From: Linanthus parryae
Lineage: Eukaryota; Streptophyta; Magnoliopsida; Ericales; Polemoniaceae
Direction: 5' to 3'
Length of the DNA stretch: 64,000 nt
Assembly (NCBI GenBank): GCA_023055425.1
Contig: JALGPY010000001.1
Location: 28,881,001 to 28,945,000, forward strand
Positions 44,674 to 55,797 of this stretch are shown here, in pieces. The notes below the pieces were generated by a model, which did not search any database, had not been told where the DNA came from, and worked only from the letters and a program-made list of their open reading frames with translations. The position numbers were made by a program, and so were the translations under genes. The stretch's first letter is position 1. Every line of letters starts with the position of its first letter.

Positions 44674-46029
44674 CTAGTTTTTCACAAGTGCCCAACAAGC
44701 GTAACACCACCAAATAAATAGAGAAAAATCAGAAGTTAGAAATGGTAAATATAGTACAAAATCGAGCTTTTCTAGGTTTAATATGTTACCTCTTTTCACA
44801 GGAACCAGACACTCCCTGTAGATAAAATCAAATTCACCAGAAAGCGTAACTTCCTTCATTTTATTCACTGCAGGGTCGTACAGAAACGGCCATCCTTGAG
44901 TATGGTCATCCTCATCACATCCTTTGATAATCACGATCTCGCCATTCCTCCAGAAGCACATTGCGTGACGTAAACCAGGACGTGGGTCCACATTTAATAC
45001 ATGTGACCACGAGTATTCACCTCCGACGTTCTCCATAACCCACACGTCAATCGACGTACGGCTTCCATCATAAAAGGAAGCCAAGAAAGCTAGCTTCCCA
45101 TTCAACGTACTTACACTATGATCCCTAATCCTCCACGTAAGAGATCGCGCCCTATTATTACCTTGAGAAAAACTCTGGAATGGAGGAAGCTCTACATGAA
45201 ATTGGTAATACTCCTTTGGGAATTCTGTCAAGCGGAAAACCCCGTCCTTCAAGTCAAATGATAGAATTAATTCAACAAAAGTATTCACCTCCTCGACCCT
45301 CTTGATCACCGACCAATGAAGAGACCCATCCAAAGTATATTGAGAAATACCCCGAGACCCATGAAGAAAGCTCACATTCTTCAGAATTGTGTCTTCGAAA
45401 TCATGGTCTATGACGGAAGTCCAAGTGCCTTTACTCTTGGAATAAACCTTGGCATAATTCACTATCCTAGTATCAGACGGGCCATCCCAGAATATCGCGA
45501 TTCCAACAACCTTATAATCTTCAGTCTCAGGATCAAACCCCAACCCAAAAACAGTAATAACCGGGGACTCCCCTTTTAAGTGGAGTAGTTCTAAATCAAA
45601 TGGTGGGAGTTCCTGAGAGTCCCTCAAGGCGGGATTAGAGAGGGTAAAACGACCATCACGCCGTCTGAAGAAGCAAAACAGACCATTACAGTAACTGACT
45701 TCGTGATGACTTGGAATCAAACCCGGAGGCAAGAAGGAGTAAATGCCCAGAAAAAACCCAATTCGGTTTATACTAGATGGGAGTGTAGATGTATTTTCAT
45801 CATTCCAAGTGATGCTATTAGCGTTTTTGTTCCGTTGGTGCTTAATGATGAAGCTTTTTTTACCGGTGAGAGTTAACCATCTCTTGCAGACTACACGGAA
45901 CCGGACCACCGATTTCACCGGCAATCTAGCGAGGATTTCGATTATCAATTCTTCTGGAAGACTCCACCCACTCATAGCCCTTATTTCAAGATCAATTAAT
46001 TGACTAGTCTTTTGATAATTAAGAGACAA
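44674..46029 (-). CDS. F-box protein with F-box-associated (FBA) domain
   Basis: Open frame of 451 codons. A second Met at residue 19 (MSGWSLPEELIIEIL, ATG at 45,975) gives the start most like the family. Residues about 21-60 form the F-box (LPEELIIEILARLPVKSVVRFRVVCKRW), which binds SKP1 in SCF ubiquitin ligases. Residues about 100-400 form an F-box-associated interaction domain with the usual landmarks: YCNGLFCF, LSNPALRDSQELP, FGLGFDPETEDYKVV, VYSKSKGTW, LDGSLHW, FDLKDGVFRLTEFP, LNGKLAFLA and DVWVMENVGG. This domain selects the protein to be ubiquitinated; the target is unknown. After CLVPVKR the DNA reads AGAG/GTAACATATT, a good splice donor, so the last about 35 residues may be intron read-through and the true end may lie in a further exon. 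No disruption is visible; it is probably functional. Confidence 0.88.
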   Translation of the reverse strand: MSLNYQKTSQLIDLEIRAMSGWSLPEELIIEILARLPVKSVVRFRVVCKRWLTLTGKKSFIIKHQRNKNANSITWNDENTSTLPSSINRIGFFLGIYSFLPPGLIPSHHEVSYCNGLFCFFRRRDGRFTLSNPALRDSQELPPFDLELLHLKGESPVITVFGLGFDPETEDYKVVGIAIFWDGPSDTRIVNYAKVYSKSKGTWTSVIDHDFEDTILKNVSFLHGSRGISQYTLDGSLHWSVIKRVEEVNTFVELILSFDLKDGVFRLTEFPKEYYQFHVELPPFQSFSQGNNRARSLTWRIRDHSVSTLNGKLAFLASFYDGSRTSIDVWVMENVGGEYSWSHVLNVDPRPGLRHAMCFWRNGEIVIIKGCDEDDHTQGWPFLYDPAVNKMKEVTLSGEFDFIYRECLVPVKRGNILNLEKLDFVLYLPFLTSDFSLFIWWCYACWALVKN

Positions 46030-46181
46030 CCGATATGCTGAAACAAAGTTACCTTTTGATCCTCATGAAGATCGGAAAAAACCCAAAGAGTGATTGCAAC
46101 CATCAACCACTGGAAGAGGAGAATCAGATACTGCATATGAGATCACTCCGGCAATGTAAATTTGGTTTCTCTTCTTTTCCT

Positions 46182-46883
46182 GTTAGAGCATCTCCAGCAA
46201 TGTTATGTAAAAAAAATGCAAATTATACATCTATATTATAAATTAGGACGGTTGACTTTAAAATGTCTTGTAGACCGTTAGATTGAATTAACCCCAGCCC
46301 TTAGATCCTACCTACCACCCACTTAACTACCCACTACTTAACTACCCACTTAACTACCCACTTCTTTAATCATAATTATAAAAAAAAACTTTCTTTGTCC
46401 CTGATTATTTAATACAATTATTTATGTTGTCTTCGTTTTCTGTCCATGTTTGTAGATGAAAATACTCATTATTTATGACATTACAATAAGTGAAACATGT
46501 TTTTAGGATAGTGCCCTCGGGCACGGGCATTCCCCTAGTAAAATCACATTTTTGCATTTTGCATGTCCACAAATTTTAATACCAACTCCAGCAATGCAAG
46601 CTAAAAGATAGACATATTAGTTTTGTAAAATTATTTATTATTATTATGATATTAGGACAAGTCGACTAAAAAGTAGGAACAAAACAAAAAAATAGAAATA
46701 CACCTACAAAATAGGGAAAAAATAAGATGGCGAGGGATGATTATCGCCAAACTTGGCGATCAAAATGCATGACATCCATTTTGCATGAGGGGATGCATGT
46801 TCTGCTGGATCGCATTTTTCACCCAAGTTCTTTATATTTTGCATAATAAATCGATTTGCATGGCCTGCTGGAGATGCTCTAAC
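46182..46883. mobile_element. MITE with GTTAGAGCATCTCCAGCA terminal inverted repeats
   Basis: The 18-bp perfect terminal inverted repeats are at 46,182-46,199 and 46,866-46,883. The interior is AT-rich and non-coding. Without the nested Helitron the element is about 390 bp. TIRs beginning GAGCATCTCCA are common among plant MITEs, but the superfamily cannot be fixed because no clear target duplication is visible. It lies about 150 bp upstream of the F-box gene start, within its likely promoter. Confidence 0.85.
46230..46538 (+). mobile_element. Small non-autonomous Helitron nested in the MITE
   Basis: 309 bp, starting TCTATATTATAAATTAGG after an A and ending CCCCTAG before a T, the canonical A/T insertion of Helitrons. 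The 3' hairpin is GTGCCC-TC-GGGCAC (46,511-46,524), 10 bp before CTAG. No coding capacity. Its ends are not obviously the same as the candidate end of the large Helitron on the left. Confidence 0.88.
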
Positions 46884-48017
46884 GAAATGAAGAAAAGCGA
46901 GCTTTCAAAGGGCTCTACGAAATTCACTCGACGCGTGTCTGTCCGAAGGTAGCCCAGTGTAAAACCTTTCCCACAATGGCCTAATCTTGCCCCAATTCAG
47001 AATTGGGCATCTACCTTTCATTTGTGAGAAGCAAAATTTTTTTTATTTCCCTCCGATGAGTAGATGTTCAATTTCGAATTTGGACATGGTTAGATGACCA
47101 ATTCTTCCAGCCCGGTGTGAATTGCAAACAAAACATAATATAGTGCATTAATCGGGACATAGCAGTCCAACCACCGCAAAACCTAACGTTCGAGCCAGGA
47201 AAAAAAATTGGACGATACCTCGCACAAGCATGGAGTCCTTACAAATAAATGGATATTGCTGGATAATTGTAGATACCATAAACTCCGACACTGTTGACAA
47301 GCCACATGACGCTCCAGATAAGGGACACGTGCGCAGCCGTCGTGCTTCGTATATTACCATAACACACTCTCCACATACGCGTATGCGAAGGACTGCGAGG
47401 CAGGGTCCTTCGTATATGTGCGCTTCGTACTAACAAGACTTGGGGGTGCGAGTGGCTTAGAGGCTAGATTAAGGATCGTCGCGTGCGAGGTGCCACTTTT
47501 CGCATGCTGTCCTCATATGTTATCTAGAGACCTACGAACAGATTGATATGTCCCGCTGACCATGAGTCCTGATTATACGGGCCGCGAGCCGTTCAAGTAG
47601 GCGGGCATTAGGGCCACGAGCGGGTTCCATTATCATCGTGTGTGCTCACCCACATCTGTCTAATAGTATGTATATCTAGAGGGATGTGTCCCATTCATAA
47701 CAGAACACACAACACCGGCGACATTTCGGATCAGCAAGCTCAACTCAGGCTACAACCGTGTCCTCTCTGGATAACATACGTTGCCTTGCTCTTACCCCTA
47801 ACCTACTCTCACTCTCAGGCCCCCAAACAGGTTTACCAGGTATCGTTTTTTTTTTTTTCTGCTTACAGGAACACAGGAATGTTGCTCCAGCACAAATGGC
47901 GCATATGCAATCTGTAGCGCATAACCCGATGGCGCAGATAGGCAGGCGGCACTAGGCGCACAAGGAGTTCCTACCGGCACAGCGTCGCGACCTACGCACA
48001 CCGACGCTTTTCCCGCT
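46884..48017. other. Non-coding DNA, possibly damaged LTR sequence
   Basis: No supported gene. Inverted motifs CCTTCGTATA and TACGAAG-type sequences around 47,335-47,430 resemble the palindromes of the nearby LTRs. They sit upstream of Gypsy gag sequence, so this may be the remains of its 5' LTR. Ends could not be defined. Confidence 0.3.
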
Positions 48018-48900
48018 ATGCATTTGTACTCACTGCAGATGACCACGGGTGTCGGGAAACTCCTTTTCCGTAGGAGCTTCCTAGCACTCCTCCCACAACA
48101 TCAGTCTGTCGCGTCCTCCTCTAATGACACCCGGCATACATCCGTCCGCGTACCGATACCCACAGGAGGCCAACCGTTCCTGACGCCTACTTATGGAGCC
48201 CCAAACACGTATGCACGTATGCAAATTCCTACAATCCAAATGTGTCCTTCTCCCATGTTCCTCCCTTGGGTCCCTCCCCTGTTGCGACAAACTTCGTTTC
48301 GCTAGATCAAAGGTTGGAGAGCTTCATGGCGAGCCACGGTACGGCCAGTAATACTCTTCGCAGTATCGAATGCTCTCTCCGATCCCAGAAAAAAGTCTAC
48401 TTGATGCACCCATTCCGGTACAAGCCACCGAAGTGGGAGAAGTTTGATAAAATCGAAGGAAATTCCCAAGAACACATCATGTGCTTTGTGGACCTCTTGG
48501 GACCACATGGAGGTGACAAGAACATGCGGCTCCGTAAGTTTTCCAAATCCTTGGAACCTGTGGCATACAAGTGGTACAGCAAGCTCGGACCCGGATCCGT
48601 ACGATTTTGGGAGAACCTGGTAAGAAAATTCAACACTAAATTCATCCAGGTTGAAGAATAAGTCACAATCATCCACCACTCGCAAATGATCTAAAGGTAA
48701 AATGAAGATGGGGTGAATTTCATCAAGAATTTCCGAAAAAGGTCCCTCGAGTTTTCGGAAGAAGTAGCAGAACCCTGCCTCGTGGAAATCTATTTGCAGG
48801 GGAAGCAGCTCAAGTAGAAGGAATTGATCATGGTGAGGTCTCCAACAGAAGGGCATCTACAGGATCGTCATTGGTGCGAGTACCATGGTGAGGCCTAACA
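48018..48900 (+). pseudogene. Gypsy gag fragment
   Basis: From about 48,242 the frame reads a Pro-rich head, then a gag core: PFRYKPPKWEKFDKIEGNSQEH, CFVDLLGPHGGDK, LRKFSKSLEPVAYKWYSKL and FWENLVRKFNTKFIQVEE, with a stop at 48,659. It continues in frame past the stop with VTIIHHSQM and FIKNFRKRSLEF. Homologous in style to the gag remnant at 15,411, so it is a relative of that family. No zinc knuckle, protease or RT follows. Confidence 0.75.
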
Positions 48901-49350
48901 TCCAACTATGGAATGTAGAAGGCTTAGGTATCTTGTTACAAGAAAATGAAGGAGAGGAACTGTTCATCGAAGAACCCGAGAAGAACATGCGAAGAGAATT
49001 GTTGCCTTGACACACCAGCAAAGCCGCGAATGACGAAGGGGTCACTAAGGTACAAGGAGCTTCCCCGGATCTTTGTTCAAAATTTCCTATTTAAATATAG
49101 TCAATTGAAATTTTTGTTGCAAAGAAACTCACGATTTCTTCGGTTGCTAATTCCTCCCACATGAGGAACTTTTATCAATGAAATCTAACGGACGGATTGA
49201 TAATTCGCTTGCCATCTACGATGGATTGAGGTTATCCATGATTGTGAGATCCGATATGAGTTACTTCTTGTGTAATTGGTTTATCTCTTTCATACCGGGT
49301 TCACCATAATGAAGATAAGGAAATTGAATGGGATACGATTGTAGCTTAAT

Positions 49351-49890
49351 TGATAGTGTTCACATTATATGTAATCATAGTTAACAATCTTATATAAAGT
49401 ACACAGTAAGATCGGAGGGCTAAGATGAGGGGCGTAAATAAGCAGTACCGTACTTGTAGAGTAGAGAGACAGCTTGTTGGCAGTAATTCGACTATTTTGT
49501 ACAGAATAATCAGTGTACAGAATAATATACGAAATGTCAAAAATGTATCGTCCTATTTATACTAGTCAGACTAGGGCAATCAGTGGGAAACACGTGGGCG
49601 TACGGACGATTGACGGCCCATTATGATGGTATCTTACCCCAAATGCCTGGAGGATTGTAACGGATGACACCAAACCTAGTATAAAGATAACGGTATAAAA
49701 AGTTGACTCCAAATTAGGTATTGGTCGCATATGTGGGGAGAACCCATATGCGACGGGCCTTATTCCAGCCTTTAATCCATTAAAACCCCTGGCTCGCATG
49801 CAAGCCTATAGGTGCGAGGGACCCTGTCTCATGGTCCCTCCAAGTGCGAGATGGTATGATCTGGTGCTTTGGAGCACGGTGGTGATAACA
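49351..49890 (-). mobile_element. LTR-D: probable solo LTR
   Basis: On the minus strand it begins TGTTATCACC (49,890) and ends ACACTATCA (49,351), with a TATA box CTAGTATAAATAGG (about 49,553-49,565). Upstream of the TATA are inverted repeats: TCGCATATG (49,725) with CATATGCGA (49,745), and CTCGCATG with GTGCGAG (about 49,792-49,819). No target duplication was confirmed, so the ends are tentative. Confidence 0.45.
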
Positions 49891-50257
49891 CATGTACGCC
49901 GCTAATGGGTCCACGTGTAAGTGACCCGATGACACAATCTAAACTGTCAACGATGCTCAACAAGATGGACACAAACATGAGAAGAGATAGACAAATGCAA
50001 AAAACCATATTCCATATTATCTTACATATCACAAGTGCAAAGCTTGTGTGCTTTATGAGCTAGCGAAGGAAGTAAATAGCATCAAAAATTAGGGAAATGA
50101 TATAAAGGGTTCAATAACTTTGACATAAAAGGGGTCAAACATGGTGTGAGAGGGTTTGTTCGCTCTATGGTCACCAACCACAAATTCACCAGCTAACATC
50201 CAAAACAAAGAAGCATAAACAGAAAAAAGCCATTTACGATTCTTAATTACTCACATC
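49891..50257. other. Non-coding spacer
   Basis: No gene or recognised repeat between LTR-D and the gag-only Copia element. Confidence 0.4.
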
Positions 50258-50262
50258 TAGCT

Positions 50263-52382
50263 TATTAGAAAAGGAATGCGAAACAAGAAGTGTGATTATA
50301 CGAAGAACAAAACATGAAGATCACACAACGATTTAACATGTTGCACTAGTTTTGAGAGTAGCTACGTCCACGACCAAACAAACCCAATTTATTGATGAGA
50401 ACTTGATTACAATCAATCACGATACCACACACTTGTTAATAGCCACGACCTACACCCATATGTAGGTCTAAACTACTGACTTGTTCCCAAAGCAACACTC
50501 AAAAGTTACCAAAGCCGATAAGGAAACAACCCAGAAAACCTACCCAGCTAAACTAGATCGCACGACCTGCCACATCATATGACCTGCTACAATACCTGAA
50601 TGCTGCAACCTTCTTTTCCCTTTGCTTTTATTGCTCGTTGCTTTGTAAATTCCAACCTCAAGGTTTGTATCACCAATTCATAACAAATATCCACCTTGAT
50701 CCAAATTCCCTAACTATCAATCCAATTCTTTCATCAATTCAATCAACCAATCGAATGTACTCCCATAATTGTGGTGTAGGAATACATCTCCTATGCACCA
50801 CAACAAAGAGCGTCTTTGCATCTCAACAAACACAGAGACCGGTGTGTCACAATCAACACACCACTAATGCACCATGACACAATGCATCCACCATCATCAT
50901 TCCAGTGAAACTTAATGATGAGAAGGGCTCATCAATCAATCAATTTCATGCCAGTTGCGCAATCAAAAGAACAACACCAATATGCAAACCGATACACGCC
51001 CAATAATGTGTCAACAAACAATACATGCCCAATAACATGTAACCAACCAATCCACGCCTAATAACGCTACTAGTCATGTGGAAACATTACAGGCGCCCAT
51101 GCTCCTATTCTTGGAGCCCAAGCTGTTGACACGGGACCTAGAGAACGAAGTCATCCTCGGACATCTTCCCTCCACCTTGAACTGTAGCATATGCAGATCC
51201 AATGTTCTTGGGACAATTCCGTTTCCAATGACCCTTCGCACGACTGAAGTATAGATGTCCTATGGTAATTCGGATCTACCTTAGTTCCAATATCCACTCT
51301 TACCCTTTCCACTCTTGACCATGAATGCGCCACAATCACGATCTTCAATCTTTGCCTCCTTGTGCCTCAATTTCATCGTGTGCAACGTCGATCAAACTTC
51401 CTCTACGGTTATCGTTCCTTTCCCAACGAAAAACGATTGAACGAAACCCTCATAAGATGGAGACAGAGGCACCAACAATATCAATGTCGCATCAACATCA
51501 CTCACAATCTCTTCACTGTTGCGCAATTCAAGCAAAATAGTGTTTAGATTGTCACGGTGATCACCAATACCCATACCTTCCGACATTCGTAAACGGAATA
51601 GTCGCTTCTTCAACATTAATTTGTTGGCCACGGACTTATTTGCGTAGATTTCCTTCAACTTTTTCCATAAGGCAGTTGTAGTATCCTGATCTGCGACTCC
51701 ATTATTACATCGTCTGCGAGGAACATCATGATCGGTGCATGAGCTTCTCCTCGATCTTCACAAACGCTGGTGTGGTTGTATCAACACCCGTCTTGTTCGC
51801 TAGTGGCAACCACAAACCTTGTTTCTTCAACAAAGCACGTATCTTGATTTGCGACAAGTAAACCCGTTCTTCTCATCGAAATGATCAATCTTCATCATCA
51901 TGTTCGACATTACCGCCCACCAAACCCTAACCCAAAAAAGGAATCTGATACCACTTGTTAGAAAGCGAGTGCAGAACAAGAATAGTGATGAGACGGAGAA
52001 CAAAACAAGAAGATCACACAACGATTTAACGTAGTTCACTAGTTTTGAGACTAGCTATGTCCATGACCAAACAAACTAATTTATTGATGAGAACTCGATT
52101 ACAATCAATCACAATACCACACACTTGTTAATAGCCATGACATATATAGGCCTTCACTACTGACTTGTGCCAAGCAACGCTCAAAAGTTACCAAAACGGA
52201 TAAGGAAAATCTGCCCAACCGAACTAGGTTGCACGACCTGCTACATGAGGCCACATGGCTTGCTATATGAGGTCGTCTCACCTGCTACAGTACCTGAATA
52301 CTGCAAATTCGTTTCGCTTTGCCTTTTTTTCTCGTTGCTTTACCAATTCAAACCCTAGGGTTTGGATCACCAATTCATAACA
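50263..52382 (-). mobile_element. Gag-only non-autonomous Copia element
   Basis: The LTRs 50,263-50,685 and 51,956-52,382 (423 and 427 bp) start TGTTATGAATTGGTG and end CTAATA/CTAACA on the minus strand. The primer-binding site TGGTATCAGATTCC lies 2 bp inside the 5' LTR (51,953-51,940), and a purine stretch AAGGTGGATATT lies just before the 3' LTR. Target duplications TAGCT (50,258-50,262) and TAACT (52,383-52,387) differ by one base. The 1.27 kb interior carries gag only. Confidence 0.9.
51120..51945 (-). pseudogene. Copia gag of the gag-only element
   Basis: Minus-strand frames give the gag start MKIDHFDEKNGF (about 51,900), a clear central gag block (EIYANKSVANKLMLKKRLF, then ILLVPLSPSYEGFV and GKGTITVEEV; 51,658-51,392), and the zinc knuckle half GHWKRNCPKN (about 51,230-51,200) with an end at KMSEDDFVL and a stop near 51,124. 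Frameshifts separate the blocks. The natural-looking stop after the knuckle and the short distance to the 3' LTR suggest the ancestor already coded only for Gag. Confidence 0.8.
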
Positions 52383-52389
52383 TAACTAC

Positions 52390-53585
52390 TCAATGACCCC
52401 AAAATTCAGGAGTTACCATAGTATAAACCTGATTACCCTGGTCCTCAAAGAGCATGAAGCACGACTTTTGTCTTATCTTCCATCAACCACACCAGCTTCA
52501 AGTAAACTTTAACATCCAAATACTTGAGTTGTTTCCATTTTTCCTACACCTCAAACTTCTTTAATCCATCTACAATCTCCAATCCATCCTCTAAAATCAT
52601 CTATTCCACGCTCTTCCTTCCCCCAAAATTACTAGCTGGAAGAGGTAGAGACACCATTGCACCTAAAGCAACTTCCATATTTACCACTTTCTTTGATTGA
52701 GTAGAAGAAGCACCAACAACAACATCCAAGTTCGCATTTTCCTTCGAATTATTGACTCGTCTAACAGCCCATACTTTCTTGGGTAACTCAAACTATTTTT
52801 GCTCGTGAGGATTAGAGAATTTCCTTTCCTTACCATTTTTCTTTGCTCTGGCACTGTTGTTCTACAGCTTCTTCTTTAAACTACGCACTATCTCCTTGAT
52901 TTGGCCCTTTCTAACATTGAAAAGCAAATCTTTCTTAATAAACCCGTGAAAACTAGGCAAATGAACAATCAGGGTCATTCCTCTCTTCGCTTTATACTTG
53001 ATCAAACCCTCTGAATTTCATGTTCTTCAATAAAGATACTCTGAAACATATACTTATTGGAAACTTTACCAATCTTCATCCGCGTCGCATCAGCAACACC
53101 CAAGTCGCCTCCCTACGTATTCAGCTTCTACATCAGCGGATCTTCTCAAGGTGGCGGTGGGCTTGTTCAGTGATAGTTTGGCTGGAAAAGGCTTGAATCT
53201 GGATGTTTGAGAAGCCTTCACTAGGCCTTCCTTTGGTCGGAGCGGTAGGGTGTCTTCGTCAAAATATGAGTCTAAATCCAAAGAAGATTCAAGCTTCTTT
53301 GGAGCATAGGATTGTATCGTGAATTGTTGTTCAGTTTCAAATTTTGATCCATTTTCGATTCATCTTCCTTAATGTCTTCTTCTGATCGAGCCTCTTCATA
53401 GTTAGAAGAGAGTTCATATTGGGTTGGTTAGGGTTGAAGGGTATTTGCTATTGGAGATAGAGCGAGTGGTTCGGGAAGAGAAATGACGCATATGGTTTCC
53501 ATGATAGAATTTAGAGAGACGTAGAGAATTTATAGACATAGGAAGCGTCGGATACCAACTTTAGTAAAAGGTGTGATGAGTTATC
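52390..53585 (-). pseudogene. GeBP/STOREKEEPER-like (DUF573) pseudogene, minus copy
   Basis: GeBP-family proteins are plant transcription regulators with a central DUF573 DNA-binding domain and a C-terminal leucine-zipper region. Reading the minus strand from about 53,440: an acidic N-terminal (NYEEARSEEDIKED), a Pro/Lys-rich stretch, remnants of the DUF573 core (FIKKDLLFNVRKGQIKEIVRSLKKKL, then NPHEQK-FEL), and the C-terminal helix (LKKFEV, KVYLKLVWLMEDKTKVVLHAL) to about 52,420. At least four stops and two or more frameshifts break it. A TATA-like TCTATAAATTC is at about 53,529. It is a mirror copy of the plus-strand pseudogene at 54,362. Confidence 0.82.
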
Positions 53586-54273
53586 CCAGTAAAAGTCTTT
53601 CGGTGTTATTAAACCTAACCAACTTTGTTCCAATCCACATGTTAATCAATTCCATGCATCGTACGGGCACATTGGTTTTATTTTATTGGTTAGTTTGAGA
53701 AACATGTCTGACTAGATGTCGTGTAATTCTTATAAGTATTGTAAAATGGGTGGTAACACCTCTTTATCTAAAATTTTTATTTTCTAATCCGTAATTTTGT
53801 CAGTTTGATCTGGTGATTTAGGTAGCAAAACAATGTAAAGTTTTCATAATATTTTCATGGTTTTACTCTACAACACCATGAAAAAATGATTAAAAGGTCG
53901 GATAATTTACTATCCAAATCAGCGGCTAAAATTGACCCTGTGTATAGTGGTAAAAGTAATTACGCAGAGAAAGAGAAGTTATAGAGGTAGTAGCTAACTG
54001 ACATGTCACTGATGTAGCTATTTTACATAGAACTCACAGGTATACCAGTGCATGACTATGAACCCATTATACAATACTGATAAAATACATACAACATCTA
54101 GCCAAACAGGTTGCTCAAACTAAATAGCGACATCGAATCAACATGCCAATTCGATGCATGGAATTGATTCACATGTGGAATGGCACAAAGTTAGTTCTAA
54201 TACAATTGAAAGACTTCGACCGAGATAACGCATAGTACCTTTTACTAAAGTTTGCAATTGGTTCCTGCAACGT
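53586..54273. other. Spacer between the two head-to-head GeBP pseudogenes
   Basis: The two outer parts are inverted copies of each other: CAATTCCATGCATCG near 53,650 against CGATGCATGGAATTG near 54,149, and CTTTTACTAAAG near both genes. They are the duplicated promoters. The middle about 400 bp is AT-rich with no gene. Confidence 0.6.
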
Positions 54274-55440
54274 CTATAAAATCTCTACGTCTCTCTAAAC
54301 CCTATCACCTGAACCCTAGCGCTCAATTCTATTCCCATAGCTGTCTCTCTATCTCTCTCCAATGACGAAAAACCTTCAACCCGTACCAAGTCAACATGAA
54401 CTCCCTTTTGACTATGAAGAGGCTCAATCAGAAGAAGAAATTAATGAAGATGACTCAAAAACTGAAACGGAATTTGGAACTTAATAGAAATTCACCATAA
54501 AACCCTATGCTCCACAGAAGCCTTAATCTTCATCGAATTCAGCCTCATATTGCAACGAAGACACCCGATCACGCCGACCAAAGGATGCCCAAAGAAGTCT
54601 TATCAAAAATCGATATTCATGCCTTTCCATCCAATCCACCACCGACAAAACCTAGTGCTATCACGAAAAGATCTGGTGACGGGGACACTGCCGGAGATTG
54701 AGCGTCAAAGAAACTGAAGAAGTAGGAAAATGACATGGGAAGTGCTGCCACAACGCTGATGAATATTGGTGAAGATCGATATGTTTTAGAGGCTCTTTAG
54801 TGAAAAAGACGAGATTGCTATTTTGGAGGGTTGGATCGAGTACAAGCGAAGTGGGGGATGAATACGATTGCTGATTTTGCTTATATTCACGAGTTTATTA
54901 AGAATTATTTGTATTTCAATGTTAGCAAGGGCCAAATAAGTGAGAAAGTCCGTAGTTTCAAGAAGAAGCTAGAGAACAATTGTGTCATGGAAAAGAACAA
55001 TGGTAAGGAGATGAGATTCTTTAATTGTCACGAGTAGAAACAATTTGAATTGTCCAAGAAAGAATGAATCATGAATGAGTTGATTATTCAAAGGAAACTC
55101 CACACTTTGATGTAGTTGTTGATGCTTCTTCTACTCAGTCAAAGGAATATGGAAGTTGCTTCAAATGCAGTGGTGTCGCTACCTCTTCTAGCTAGTATTT
55201 ATGGAGGAAGAAATAGTTTGGAAGAGAAGATTTGAAAGGATGGGTTAGAGATTGTAGATAGAGCAAAGAAGTTGGAGTTTATGGAGAAATTGAAAGCTCA
55301 AGGCTGGGGAGGTTAAAGTTTACTTGAACCGATTGTGGTTAATTCAAGAGAAGACGGAAGCCGTGCTACATGCTCTTCAAGCACCAGGTCATCAGGTTTG
55401 TGCTCAGGTAACTTTTGAATTTGGGGATATTTAGTAGTTA
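54274..55440 (+). pseudogene. GeBP/STOREKEEPER-like (DUF573) pseudogene, plus copy
   Basis: TATA-like TCTATAAAATC at 54,271; ATG at 54,363 (MTKNLQPVPSQHE). An acidic N-terminus is followed by stop TAA near 54,482. After a Pro/Lys linker, the DUF573 core is well preserved: RLFSEKDEIAILEGWIEYK (54,790-54,846), a one-base frameshift, then AKWGMNTIADFAYIHEFIK, YFNVSKGQISEKVRSFKKKL and GKEMRFFNCHE to 55,035. A TAG stands just before RLFSE. The C-terminal helical region (GGRNSLEEKI, GLEIVDRAKKLEFMEKLKAQ, KVYLNRLWLIQEKTEAVLHAL) ends near 55,440. It is better preserved than the minus copy but cannot make a full protein as written. Confidence 0.85.
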
Positions 55441-55797
55441 GATTTGAGAAATTAAAATCTTCGAATGGTGTTGTTTTTTTCTCTCTTTATGTTTGTTTGT
55501 TATGGATGTTAGTTGGTATTTTTTGGCTGGTAATCAATGAGTGAGAAAACCCTTTAACGCAATGTTTTAACCATTTTGTATCAAATTTATTTACCCTTTT
55601 TTTATCGTTTGTTCTTGATTTGTGATGTTATTTACTTCCTTTTCTATCTCATAAAGCACACATGCCTTGCATTTGTTAAATGTCAGATAATATGGCATAT
55701 GGATTGTTGCTTGGTCGGTGCCGACGTTGACATTGTTTTCCTATGTGTATTTGCAAAATTTTAAAAGAATATTATAATATAAATTTATTTTCAATCC

